From Roseiarcus sp963807735 (GTDB lineage Bacteria; Pseudomonadota; Alphaproteobacteria; Rhizobiales; Beijerinckiaceae): a DNA stretch of 64,000 nt. The stretch covers positions 1-64,000 of the forward strand of contig CAWEDI010000001.1 in assembly GCA_963807735.1 (NCBI GenBank), given 5' to 3'. Each line of letters opens with the position of its first letter. Position 1 is the first letter of the stretch. A program made the translations under genes and the position numbers. The notes beneath the pieces were generated by a model. It saw nothing but the letters and a program-made list of their open reading frames with translations. It did not search any database and was not told the origin of the DNA. Below are positions 53,634 through 63,576 of the stretch, one piece after another.

Positions 53634-56600
53634 ATGACGTCTTTCATTAGTTCGCTGTCGAATGCGCAGATCGCCAACCTGTCGACCACGACAATGGCGA
53701 GTCTAAAAACTACTGACATCACTGCGTTGACGGCCGGTCAGGTCGGGGCGTTGAGCGGCACCCAGCTTAGCGCGCTGACAACAACTGCCGAAGCTGCTTT
53801 GACTACGTCGCAGATTACCGGCTTCTCGACGCAGGCGGCGCCTTCGCTCTCCATGGCGATGATCTTAGCGCTCGCCAATACGCAGGCCGACGCAATGACG
53901 GCGACAGTGCTCGGCGCGTTAAGCACGACCAACATCAACGCCCTGACGAGTACGGAGTTGCAGGGTCTTACGTCCGCGCAGGTTAACGGCTTCAACTCGA
54001 CACAGATCGCCGGAATGACGACGACGACCCTCGGCAATTTGGGGACGACGCTGCTTGGCGACCTCAACGCTGGTCAAGTCAAAGGCCTGACGACAACGCA
54101 GATCAACACGACCACGACAACGGCCCTCAACGCAATCAACGCTGTGAACTTCTCGTCCACGCAAATCGCCGGCCTATCGACGACCACCCTTAACAACCTG
54201 TCTACGTCCCAGGCCTCGGCGCTAACCAGCGCGCAGGCGTCGGCGCTCTCGACAGCCGACCTGACCGCGTTGACTTCCACCAATCTGCGTGCGCTTAGCA
54301 ATTCCGCGATTACCGGCATCTCGCCCACCAACATAAGTCAACTAACGACGACGACGCTGAGCAACTTATCAACTACCCAGCTCGCCGGATTGACGACGTT
54401 GCAGGTCAGGGGATTGACGACAAATCAAATCAATGCCAGTCCCACGACCGTTCTCAATGCGCTCAATGCAGCGTATATATCATCCTCGCAGATTGCTGGT
54501 CTTACAACGACCGCGCTCAATAACTTCACGACTTCGCAGCTCGCCGCACTGACGAGTGCGGCGGTTAGCGCTCTCAACGGCACGGACGCCAACGCGCTCA
54601 CTTCGACCAATTTGCAGGCGCTCACCACGACAGCGGACCTGGGCTTAACCTCGACGACTTTGTCCGGCATGACGACGACCGCGCTTGGAAATTTCTCCAG
54701 CACCGAACTTAGCCTGCTCACAAGCACCCAGGTGCAGGGACTAACGTCCACGCAGCTAAATTCGATCAGTACGACGACGCTCGCCGCACTCAACGTCGCA
54801 ACTTTGTCGAGCACGCAAATCACGGGCCTGACGACAACGACACTAAACAACATATCAACGACGCAAATCGGCGTGTTGACCAGTAAACAATCCGCCTCGT
54901 TGACCTCCTCGGAACTCAACGCTCTGAGCTCGACCAACGTTCATGCGCTGTCGGCGACGGGACTTGCGGGCCTTACCACGACGGCACTGTCCGGTCTAAC
55001 GACGACAGCGCTCAGCAATTTCGCGACGACGCAATTTTCGCTGCTCTCTACTGCACAGGTGAAGGGCCTATCAACAACACAGTTGAACTCCGCGACGACG
55101 ACCGTGCTCAACGCGCTCAACGCGGCGAGCCTGTCCAGCACCCAGATCGCCGGACTCACAACAACGACGCTGCTAAACGTGACGACCGCGCAATTCAATG
55201 CGTTGACCGCAACTCAAGCCTCGGCGCTCGCATCGACCGGTCTTAACGCCCTTACGTCGACCGACGTCCAAGCTCTTAGCACGACTGCGGTTGCTGGCTT
55301 GGCGACAGCGAGCCTCAGCGGCGTGACGACCACGGCGCTATCGAACCTGACTTCGTCGCAGGTAGCCACACTGACTTCGTCGCAAATTCAGAGTCTGACA
55401 ACTACGCAACTCAACGCAGCGACGACCACCGTACTTGGCGAGTTCAACGCCTCCAATTTGTCGAGCACACAAATCGGCGGATTGGCCACGACGACGTTCA
55501 ACAATTTGACGTCGACACAGTTTAGCTCGCTTGCCAGCCGGCAGTTAAACGCATTGACTTCGACGGAGCTCAACGCGGTAACCTCGACTAACATACGCGC
55601 CCTTGCCGTGACCGCCCTCGGCGGCATCACGACGTCCACGCTCGCTGCCGCGACTACAACCGCAGTCGCGAACTTCTCGACCACGCAACTAGGCGCACTT
55701 ACGTCGTCTCAGGTACAGGGTCTCACCTCAACGCAGTTGAATACGGTCACGTCGACTTCGCTCAACGCTCTCAACGCGGCGAACCTGTCGGCGGCGCAGA
55801 TCGCGAATCTTTCGACGACGGCCACCAATCTCTTGACGACTGCGCAGATTGGTTCGCTTACGAGCAAACAGACATCCGGGCTTACTTCAACAAGTCTCAA
55901 TGCTCTGACCTCAACGAACGCGCAAGCGCTAACGTCCTCGGCGATTGCCGGTATAACCTCGACGGTCGTGGCCGCGTTGAGCACAACGACGCTCAACGCG
56001 ATTACGACGACTCAGGTTGCGGCGCTAACGGCGACACAAGCTGATGCGCTATCCTCGAACGCAACTCTCGGGTCTAACCACAACGCAGCTCGGAGCGCTC
56101 AACGCCGCGAAATTCACGTCGACGCAATTCGGCGCGCTCACGACCACCACCCTTAACGCGCTCACAACAACGCAGCTCAGTTCGTTGGCGAGCAGTGGCG
56201 TAGCGGGTCTGACTTCAACCGAGCTGAACGCGCTCACCTCGACGAATCTGCGAGCGCTCACCAATACGTCCCTACCCGGTATTACTTCGACAGCCCTTGC
56301 GGGCGCCACGACGACAACTCTCTCGAATTTCAGCACTTCTCAATTGGCGGCGCTCAATAGTACGCAGGTGCAGAGCCTGACGACAACGCAGCTGACTGCG
56401 GCGACGACTACGTCGCTTAACGCTCTAAACGCCGCCTATCTATCCGCGACGCAACTATCCGGCTTTACTACAACTGCTGCAAACGCTCTCACAACTTCGC
56501 AGCTCGGCGTCCTAACGAGCAAACAGACCTCTGGACTAACGTCTACCGATTTGAATGCATTGACCTCCACCAACCTGCAAGCGATCACAACCTCTGCGAT

Positions 56601-59600
56601 CGTCGGCTTCACCACTAGCGCGGTGGCCGCGTTGGCCTCCACGGCGCTTAACGGTCTAACGACGACGCAGGTAGCCGCGTTGACGACCTCGCAACTTGAC
56701 GCGCTTTCCACGACGCAGCTTGCTGGCGTGACGACAACAAATCTTGCCGCAATAAGTGCGTCGAAGTTGACCTCGGCGCAGATCGGCACCCTGACGACCA
56801 CGACATTTAATGCTTTGACGACGACGCAAATGGGGTCGCTGACCAGCGCAGAAATCGCCGGCCTTGCCTCGACTGATCTCAATGCGTTGAGCTCGACGAA
56901 CCTGCAGGCGCTCACTACTAGCGCCCTCGCTGGCTTGAGCACCACGGCTGTCGCCGGTGCGACGACGACGGCGCTTGCCGTCTTCTCCACGACTCAACTG
57001 GCGTCGCTCAGCACAACCCAAGTAGAGGCTCTAACCACAACGCAGTTGACGACGGGAACCAGCACCGCCCTCAACGCGCTTGCTGCGGCCAAGTTATCTT
57101 CAACGCAGCTTGGCGGACTCACGACGACGACCGCGAATGCCCTCACTACTACGCAGATGGCTGCGCTGACGAGCAAACAGACCGTCGGTTTGACTTCGAC
57201 CGTGCTTAACGCGCTGACTTCGACAAACCTTCAGGCGCTTACAACGACTTCGGTGGTCGGTCTAGCAAGCACGGTTATCGGCGCGCTCGCCTCGACCGCG
57301 CTCAATGCGTTGACTACGATCCAAATTGCGTCGCTAAATTCCACCCAGCTGGATGCTCTTTCGTCCACGCAGCTCAGCGGGTTGACCACGACCAATCTCG
57401 GTGCTGTCGGCGCCGCGAAGCTGACGTCAACGCAAGTAGGCGCGCTGACCTCAACCACGCTTAATGCGCTGACGACGACGCAGGCAGGGTCCTTGACCAG
57501 TGCGGAGTTAGGCGGCCTCACCTCGAGCGAGCTCAACGCCCTTACCTCGACCAATTTGCAGGTGCTGGCGACGACGGCGCTTGCCAATCTTTCCACGACG
57601 GCGATCTCTGGGGCGACGACCACTGCGCTTGGTCTGTTCACGACGACGCAGCTCGGCGCGTTGACCACGTCGCAGATCCAAGCCCTGTCGACGGGCCAGC
57701 TTACCACCGTGACCTCGACTGCGCTGAACGCTTTGAACGCAGCGCGATTGTCAAGCACTCAGCTGTCAGGATTCACTACAACGGCGGCGAATGCCCTGAC
57801 GACGACGCAGATCGCGGCACTAAGCAGCGGCCAGGTTGCAGGGCTCACATCCACCGTCGCAAACGCCTTGACCTCGACGAATCTTCAAGCGCTCAACACC
57901 TCGGCGCTTGCCGGGCTTACGAGCACCGTCGCCGGGGCGCTTACGTCAACCTCGCTCAACGCTCTTGCGACGACGCAACTCGCAACGTTGAACGCAACGC
58001 AGCTCAACGCTCTTTCGTCGACCCAATTCAGCGGTCTTACTACGACGAACCTGGACTCCTTGGCGGCGGCGAAGCTGACCTCGACACAGATCAATTCTTT
58101 GACATCCACTACGCTCAATGCTCTGACAACAACACAGGTTGCGGCGCTGACGAGCGGCGAGATCTCGGGTATGACTTCGGTTGAGCTTAATGCGTTGACG
58201 TCGACCAATTTGCAGTCCCTCACCACGTCCGCGCTGACCGGTCTATCGTCGAACGCTCTTGTCGGCGCCACTACGACGGCGCTCGCGGTATTCACAACGA
58301 CGCAGCTCGGTGCGCTGACAACAAGCCAAATCCAGAGTCTGACGACATCGCAACTCAACACGGTGACTTCTACCGTGCTCAATGCGCTCGAGGTCGCGAG
58401 GTTGTCGACCACACAAGTGTCGGGTTTGACGACGACAGCGGCGCTGGCGATGACGACAACGCAGCTTGGGACGCTGACGAGCACAGAGGTGGGCGCGCTC
58501 ACGACTACGGACCTCAATGCCCTGAGTTCGACCGATTTGCAGACTCTGACGTCTACCGCGCTTGGTGGTATCACCTCCACAGCGGTATCTGGCTTGACGA
58601 CAACCACGCTGAACAATCTGACGACGACGCAACTGGGCCTACTGAACACTACGCAGGTTCAGGCGCTCGCGACGACGCAGCTTGGCCTCATCACGACGAC
58701 GCAGCTGGGCGCTATCACCGCCTCGAAGTTGTCTTCGACGCAAGTCAGCGGTTTGACGACGACAACACTGCAGTCCTTCACGTCAAGCCAATTGAACGCA
58801 CTATCGGGGACCGAGGTTGCCGCATTGAGCGCCACCGATCTCAATGCGATGACCTCGACGGACCTGCAGGCGTTATCGAGCACGGGCGCGTCGGGCCTAA
58901 CGACAGCCGCGCTTTCCGGCGCCACGACCACTGCGCTGACCAACTTCACCACAACTCAGCTTAATGCGCTGACGGCCACGCAGGTGCAAAGCCTGACGAC
59001 TTCTCAGCTTGACCTCATTGCTTCGACGGCGCTCGAGGCGCTCAACGCCGCAAGGCTCACGAGCACGCAGATTGGTGGTCTATCGACCACCGCGCTTAAT
59101 GCACTTTCGACTACGCAAGTCTCCGGCCTGTCCAACTCGCAAGTTCCACTTATGAGCTCGGCGTCGATCGGAGCTCTTACCTCGACCAACTTGCAGGCGT
59201 TGTCGACGACGGCGATTGGAGGCTTGGCGCCGACGACGGTTGCGCAGCTCACCACGACGGCGCTCAGCAATTTCACAACGACGCAGTTGGGCGCGCTGTC
59301 GTCGGCGCAGATCCAAAGCCTTTCTGCGAACCAGCTCAATTCCGCGACGACCACGGTGCTTAACGCCGTGAATGCAGCGCAGTTCAGCACGACCCAGGTC
59401 GGCGGTCTGACGACGACGGCGCTCAACGCTCTGACGACAACGAATCTTGCGGGCTTTACGTCAGCGGAATCGTCGGCCTTGTCTGCAGCGGCTGTTAACG
59501 CGATGACATCGACCAACTTACAGACGTTGAGCACCTCGGCGCTTGATGGTTTGACAACCGCGGCGTTGTCGGGGGCGACCACCACGGCGCTCAGCAACTT

Positions 59601-60177
59601 CACGACCACTCAGCTCGCCTCGCTTTCGAACGCACAGGTCCAGTCGCTTGGCGCGAGTCAGCTCGGTGCGGTAACAACGACTGCGCTCAACGCTTTGAAC
59701 GCCGCAAGCCTGTCGAGCACACAGCTTGGCTCACTGACCACGACTGCGATCAACAACCTTAGTGCGACACAGCTGAGCGGCCTCGTGTCCTCTCAGCTGT
59801 CTGGTTTAAGCGCGGCGGACGTCAACGCCCTGACGTCGACGAACCTGCATGCCTTGGCGACGGCCGCAATATCGGGCCTTGCGACGAGCATAATCAGCAG
59901 CCTGACGACGACGTCTCTGGGCAACTTCAACGCCGTACAGGTCAACGCCCTATCAGGAGCGCAGATTCAATCCTTTGGTGCAAGCCAACTCAACTCTATC
60001 ACCTCGACAGTGCTGCAACAGCTGGACGTAACGCAGCTTTCGACCTCGCAAATCTCTGGCTTAACGACCACGACGATTGGAAACATGACATCAACTCAAG
60101 GCAACGCCCTGACTAACACGCAAGTGCAAGCCATGAACAGCGCGCAACTCACCGCTCTGCAGACGCTAGTCGGTTAG
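53634..60177 (+). CDS. Giant Thr/Ser-rich tandem-repeat protein (about 2,180 aa), one-base frameshift near 56058
   Basis: Two overlapping frames (53634-56156 and 56044-60177) become one gene of about 2,180 residues if a single A at 56058/56059 is removed. Apart from the first residues, the whole protein is octads of the form L-T/S-x-T-Q-L-x-x (LTTTQLNA, LTSTNLQA). Twelve octads plus one 13-residue segment (such as LNAASLSSTQIAG) make a 109-residue super-repeat, present about 20 times with no length variation. It has no Cys, very few charged residues, no Sec signal peptide and no recognised anchor. Hydrophobic residues at octad positions 1 and 6 suggest a regular solenoid; T-x-x-Q before the second hydrophobic could cap short helices, or the unit may form beta turns. 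ATG 53634 follows GGGGG. A GT41 glycosyltransferase follows after 119 bases. A glycosylated surface fibre or adhesin is inferred, not shown. Confidence 0.8.
53634..60177 (+). repeat. About 20 tandem 327-bp repeats in exact register
   Basis: The octad equivalent to LTSTNLQAL begins at 53943, 54270, 54597, 54924, 55251, 55578, 55905, 56233, 56560, 56887, 57214, 57541, 57868, 58195, 58522, 58849, 59176, 59503 and 59830, with a last partial copy at 60157. Every step is 327 bases except one of 328, which places a one-base insertion between 55905 and 56233. The units differ greatly in nucleotide sequence, so they were not recently duplicated. Confidence 0.95.
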
Positions 60178-60194
60178 CGGCTTATGTTAGAATC

Positions 60195-60219
60195 AGTGGC
60201 GCGCGACAGGTGCGCCACT
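60195..60219 (+). repeat. 8-bp stem-loop after the giant repeat gene
   Basis: AGTGGCGC / GCGCCACT with a nine-base loop, 18 bases after the stop codon. There is no T tract, so it may protect the 3' end or partly separate expression of the repeat gene from the downstream glycosyltransferase. Confidence 0.45.
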
Positions 60220-60296
60220 GCAAGTAAAGGCTTGGCAAGTTAAGTTCGAGCTCCGAGCCTAGTAATGTCTATGCGAGACGATGGTGGAGAGACTAG

Positions 60297-62360
60297 ATGC
60301 TGCGGCAAAGCCAATTCGAAGGGCAGTCCCTCGTTTCTCCCGCCGAGTTGGAGAGTTACGGCTTCTACCAGAGCTGGAGCGCCGGCGATCTCCTTACGCA
60401 CGCCGAACGTTTCAACGCTGACGGCGCCTCGAACGTCGCCGCCGCGCTGTATAAGAATTGGATCGCCGCCAACCCTCGTCACGATTTTTTGCATGCCGCC
60501 TACTTTAACTACAGTTTTTCGCTGGCGAAGGCGGGCGATCGACTTGGAGCGATCGCCGCCGCTCGTGAGTGCCAGCGGCTGAAGCCGGATTTCTTCCCCA
60601 TTTATGTCAATCTCGGACGGCTTCTCGAAGACGCCGGCCAACTCGCCGAAGCGATCGAACAATGGCGGTCGATGATCGAACATCTGCCTCAAATTCGTGG
60701 CGAGACGATACGGAACAAACTCACTGCGCTTGAACAAATGGCGCGCGTTCTTGAGGCGCACGACATCGACGGGCCGGGCGAGGAGGCGTTGCGGCTTTCG
60801 CTCGATATTTCCATTCATCAACCCGCTGTGATCCAGCATTACATTGCATTGCGGCAACGCCAATGCAAATGGCCCGTTGTTCAGGGGTGGGATGGCGTCA
60901 AGACGGAAGCCCTGATGTCGGACATTTCGCCGCTTTCGATTGCCAATTTGTCCAACGACCCGCTATTCCAGTTCGCGCGCTCAGCGACCTATTATCGAGA
61001 GCTTGTCGGTCCGAGACCGAGCCAAGTCGAGATCCCAGCGCCGCCCGCGGCGATGGATCGCAAGCCGGGGCGCTTGCGCATCGGATACGTATCTTCCGAT
61101 CTTCGGGAGCACGCCGTCGGCTTTGCAATGACTGACGTGCTGGAGACACACGACAAAAACAATTTCGAGATCTTCGCGTATTACTGCGGGATCGCTCGTG
61201 ATGACGGTATCAAACAGCGGTGCCGAAGCGCTGCAGATCAATGGATCGACATCAACGAACTTAGCGATGAGGAGGCGGCTCGGCGAATACGGGCCGACGA
61301 TGTTGATATTCTCGTCGATTTAAACGGCTTTACCAAGAGCGCGCGGACAAAGGTCCTCTCATTTCGCCCGGCGCCCGTGATCGTCAATTGGTTTGGTTTT
61401 CCCGGTACTATGGGTTCGCCGGATCATCACTATCTGATCGCCGACTCCCGGGTCATTCCGCCTGAAGCCGAGCGCTTTTACACAGAGAAGGTTGTGCGGC
61501 TCTCTTGTTACCAACCGAACGACCGTAAACGCATCGTCGCCGCCCCGTCTAGTCGCGCGGGCGAGGGATTGCCAGACGACGCATTTGTGTTCTGCTCGCT
61601 CAACGGTCCGCAAAAGTTTACACCGAGCATTTTTTCAAGCTGGATGGGGATACTCAGTGCGGTGCCCAACAGCGTCATGTGGTTGTTCGGCGGCGCGGGC
61701 GACACCAACGACCGCTTGCGGGCATTTGCGCGCGCAGCCAACGTTGCGTCGGAGCGACTCATTTTTGCAGAGAAGAAGGCTAACCCGCATCACGTGGCGC
61801 GCTACGCGCTGGCGGATTTGTTCCTCGATACGTTTCCTTATGGCTCGCACACGACAGCCGCCGATTCGCTCTGGATGGGCCTGCCGGTCGTCACGTTCTC
61901 TGGCCGCACCTTTGCCTCGCGGGTCTGTGCAAGTCTTTTGCATGCCGCTGGAATTGGAGAGTTGGCATGCGCGTCGCGCGAACAATACGTTGAAACTGCT
62001 GTCGCCCTAGCGAAAGATCGCCACGCCCTTAAGCTTCTGAGACAACGGCTTGTCGAGAATCGTGACAAGTGCCGGTTGTTCGATACGCCGACGTTGGTCC
62101 GAGAATTGGAGGAAGCCTACCGCGGTATGCACGAGGACTATAAGGTCGGCCGACTTCCGATCCCTAATCTAATCAATATCGGCTACTACCACGAGATCGG
62201 CGTTGCGCTCAGTGCAGGAGAGTTAAATGATGACGCCTATCTGGGCGTCTACACGCACGAACTCGCGCGACGGGATGCGATCACTCCCATACCGAGGGAC
62301 GGGCGGGCTTGGGACGGGCGGCCGGGCAAAAAAAGTTCCCAGCTGAACTTTTTTTCTTAA
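60297..62360 (+). CDS. TPR-containing GT41 glycosyltransferase (O-GlcNAc transferase/SPINDLY-like)
   Basis: A 687-residue protein. Residues ~25-200 form helical TPR-like repeats (AAYFNYSFSLAKAGDRLGAI; PIYVNLGRLLEDAGQLAEAI). From ~255 to ~640 it is a bacterial OGT-like GT41 catalytic domain: LRIGYVSSDLREHAVGFAM with the His matching the OGT catalytic-region His, DILVDLNGFTKSARTKVLSF, VNWFGFPGTMGSPDHHYLIA, FCSLNGPQKFTPSIFSSWM with the UDP-contacting Lys, and ADLFLDTFPYGSHTTAADSL. Such enzymes transfer a sugar from a UDP-sugar to Ser/Thr (or Asn) of proteins in the cytoplasm. It directly follows the giant Ser/Thr-rich repeat gene, its likely target. The C-terminal ~45 residues (after NLINIGYYHEIG) are an extra tail. 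Confidence 0.88.
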   Translation: MLRQSQFEGQSLVSPAELESYGFYQSWSAGDLLTHAERFNADGASNVAAALYKNWIAANPRHDFLHAAYFNYSFSLAKAGDRLGAIAAARECQRLKPDFFPIYVNLGRLLEDAGQLAEAIEQWRSMIEHLPQIRGETIRNKLTALEQMARVLEAHDIDGPGEEALRLSLDISIHQPAVIQHYIALRQRQCKWPVVQGWDGVKTEALMSDISPLSIANLSNDPLFQFARSATYYRELVGPRPSQVEIPAPPAAMDRKPGRLRIGYVSSDLREHAVGFAMTDVLETHDKNNFEIFAYYCGIARDDGIKQRCRSAADQWIDINELSDEEAARRIRADDVDILVDLNGFTKSARTKVLSFRPAPVIVNWFGFPGTMGSPDHHYLIADSRVIPPEAERFYTEKVVRLSCYQPNDRKRIVAAPSSRAGEGLPDDAFVFCSLNGPQKFTPSIFSSWMGILSAVPNSVMWLFGGAGDTNDRLRAFARAANVASERLIFAEKKANPHHVARYALADLFLDTFPYGSHTTAADSLWMGLPVVTFSGRTFASRVCASLLHAAGIGELACASREQYVETAVALAKDRHALKLLRQRLVENRDKCRLFDTPTLVRELEEAYRGMHEDYKVGRLPIPNLINIGYYHEIGVALSAGELNDDAYLGVYTHELARRDAITPIPRDGRAWDGRPGKKSSQLNFFS

Positions 62361-62365
62361 AGCGG

Positions 62366-62394
62366 CTTGCGTTTTTTGCAACGCAATGTATCTT
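62366..62394 (+). promoter_or_regulatory. Sigma70-type promoter for a candidate small RNA
   Basis: CTTGCG (62366-62371) and TATCTT (62389-62394) with a 17-base spacer, six bases after the glycosyltransferase stop. The predicted start near 62400-62402 coincides with the first base of a stem-loop. Confidence 0.5.
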
Positions 62395-62399
62395 ATTGC

Positions 62400-62490
62400 T
62401 GTGCGGCGCCAGTCGCCGCATATGCCCTCCTTGGGCGTTTCCTCCCTTAACTCGGGGCCGCTGTCTTACGATAGCGGCCTCCTTTTATTT
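62400..62490 (+). ncRNA. Candidate small regulatory RNA with anti-Shine-Dalgarno CCUCC motifs
   Basis: About 90 bases with its own promoter and terminator between convergent genes. Hairpin 1 is TGCGGCG/CGCCGCA (62402-62420). Hairpin 2 is GCCC-TCCTT-GGGC (62424-62436). A single-stranded TTTCCTCCCTT (62438-62448) follows, then a strong 10-bp terminator stem. Exposed CCUCC/UCCUCCC motifs, able to pair with ribosome-binding sites, are typical of alphaproteobacterial trans-acting sRNAs such as the alpha-r14 (suhB-like) class; family membership is a guess from this pattern. Confidence 0.55.
62456..62490 (+). terminator. Intrinsic terminator
   Basis: GGCCGCTGTC / GATAGCGGCC (10 bp with one wobble pair) around a TTAC loop, followed by TCCTTTTATTTT. 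It ends the candidate sRNA and any read-through from the glycosyltransferase gene. There is no comparable T tract on the other strand. Confidence 0.8.
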
Positions 62491-62508
62491 TCAGTCAAAT
62501 TTTCTCGT

Positions 62509-63576
62509 TCATCCTAGCGTGACAACGCGCCCCGTTCGGATGCTTTCGTCCGCCGCGAGGACGATCCGAAGCGAATCAATCGCCGCCCGGACATGTTCGG
62601 TTGTATCCTCTTTCTCGCGGATGGCTTTTAGAAAGGCTCGCTGCTCGCGATTGCAAAGCTCCTGATGCCCCGGCTCGTCATCCATGCGTAGAATCTCGTC
62701 GCGCTTTGCAAAGCGCCCATCCGGCCCGACAGCGGCGTGGTGCAATCGTAGAGCGCTGGTTTTTGTGTGCGAGTCAATGTCGGAAGATTCCGTCTTGCTC
62801 TCGTCGACGGCGATCGAAACGGCACCCTTGGGGCCAATCATGTCTTTCACGAAGAAGGCAGTTTGGCTCATCATCGGTCCCCAGCCGGCCTCGTACCAGC
62901 CGATGGAGTCGTCATCGAAAGCGACTTGGAGACAACCATAATTGTACATTGCGGGCGACACTTCGTCCGATAACCGCGCGCCGAGCGCATGGACCCGCAA
63001 TGGCCGCGCGCCCGTCACTTGACACATCACGTCGACGTAATGGACGCCACAGTCGACGATCGGACTGACCGTTTCCATGAGCTTCTTGTGAGTCGTCCAT
63101 TCTGCTCCGAGCGACTGTTGATTAAGGTTCATCCGCAACACCAGCGGCTTCCCGAGCGTACGGCCGATCTCTACGAATTTCTTCCAGGAAGGGTGCACGC
63201 GGAGGATATAGCCGATCGTCAAACTTCGGCTCCTCGCGATCGCGAGCGCCGCGATAGACTCCGCTTCCGCCACCGTTTGGGCGAGCGGCTTTTCGATAAA
63301 GACATGAGCGTCCGCCTCTAGGGCGGCTCGCGCGAACGAAGCATGTGTGTCAGGCCACGTGTTGATGGAGACGGCTTCGGGCTTTGTCGCCGCTAAAGCC
63401 GCTGCGAAGTCGTCGAAGCGCGGCACGCCCCGAAACTCAGCCTCAACGTCGGGCCGTCGGTAAATGTCGCGGCTGCACAAGCCGACGATTTCGAAACCCT
63501 CGATTTCCTTATAGGCGCGCGCGTGGCTGAGCCCCATGTTGCCAAGACCAACGACGAGTATGCGGACGTTCTGCAT
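62509..63576 (-). CDS. Gfo/Idh/MocA family oxidoreductase
   Basis: A 355-residue NAD(P)-dependent dehydrogenase with N-terminal VRILVVGLGNMGLSHARAYK and the EKP motif in AHVFIEKPLAQTVAEAESI, then SPIVDCGVHYVDVMCQVTG in the active-site region, where His is expected. The sugar substrate is unknown. Because it faces a glycosyltransferase gene, a role in making an activated or modified sugar for glycosylation is possible, but the family is very broad. ATG 63576 is preferred since GAGG lies just before it; a GTG four codons upstream overlaps that site. Confidence 0.87.
   Translation of the reverse strand: MQNVRILVVGLGNMGLSHARAYKEIEGFEIVGLCSRDIYRRPDVEAEFRGVPRFDDFAAALAATKPEAVSINTWPDTHASFARAALEADAHVFIEKPLAQTVAEAESIAALAIARSRSLTIGYILRVHPSWKKFVEIGRTLGKPLVLRMNLNQQSLGAEWTTHKKLMETVSPIVDCGVHYVDVMCQVTGARPLRVHALGARLSDEVSPAMYNYGCLQVAFDDDSIGWYEAGWGPMMSQTAFFVKDMIGPKGAVSIAVDESKTESSDIDSHTKTSALRLHHAAVGPDGRFAKRDEILRMDDEPGHQELCNREQRAFLKAIREKEDTTEHVRAAIDSLRIVLAADESIRTGRVVTLG

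Noticed and set aside
53738..59609. Many long Val/Ala-rich minus-strand frames opposite the giant repeat gene
   Set aside because: They arise because the repeat codons (ACG, ACC, CTC and similar) lack reverse-strand stops; their products only mirror the repeat.
53634..60177. Possibility that the repeat region is a CRISPR array or recent satellite expansion
   Set aside because: The period is 327 bp with high divergence between units, continuous coding in one frame and no short identical repeats with spacers.
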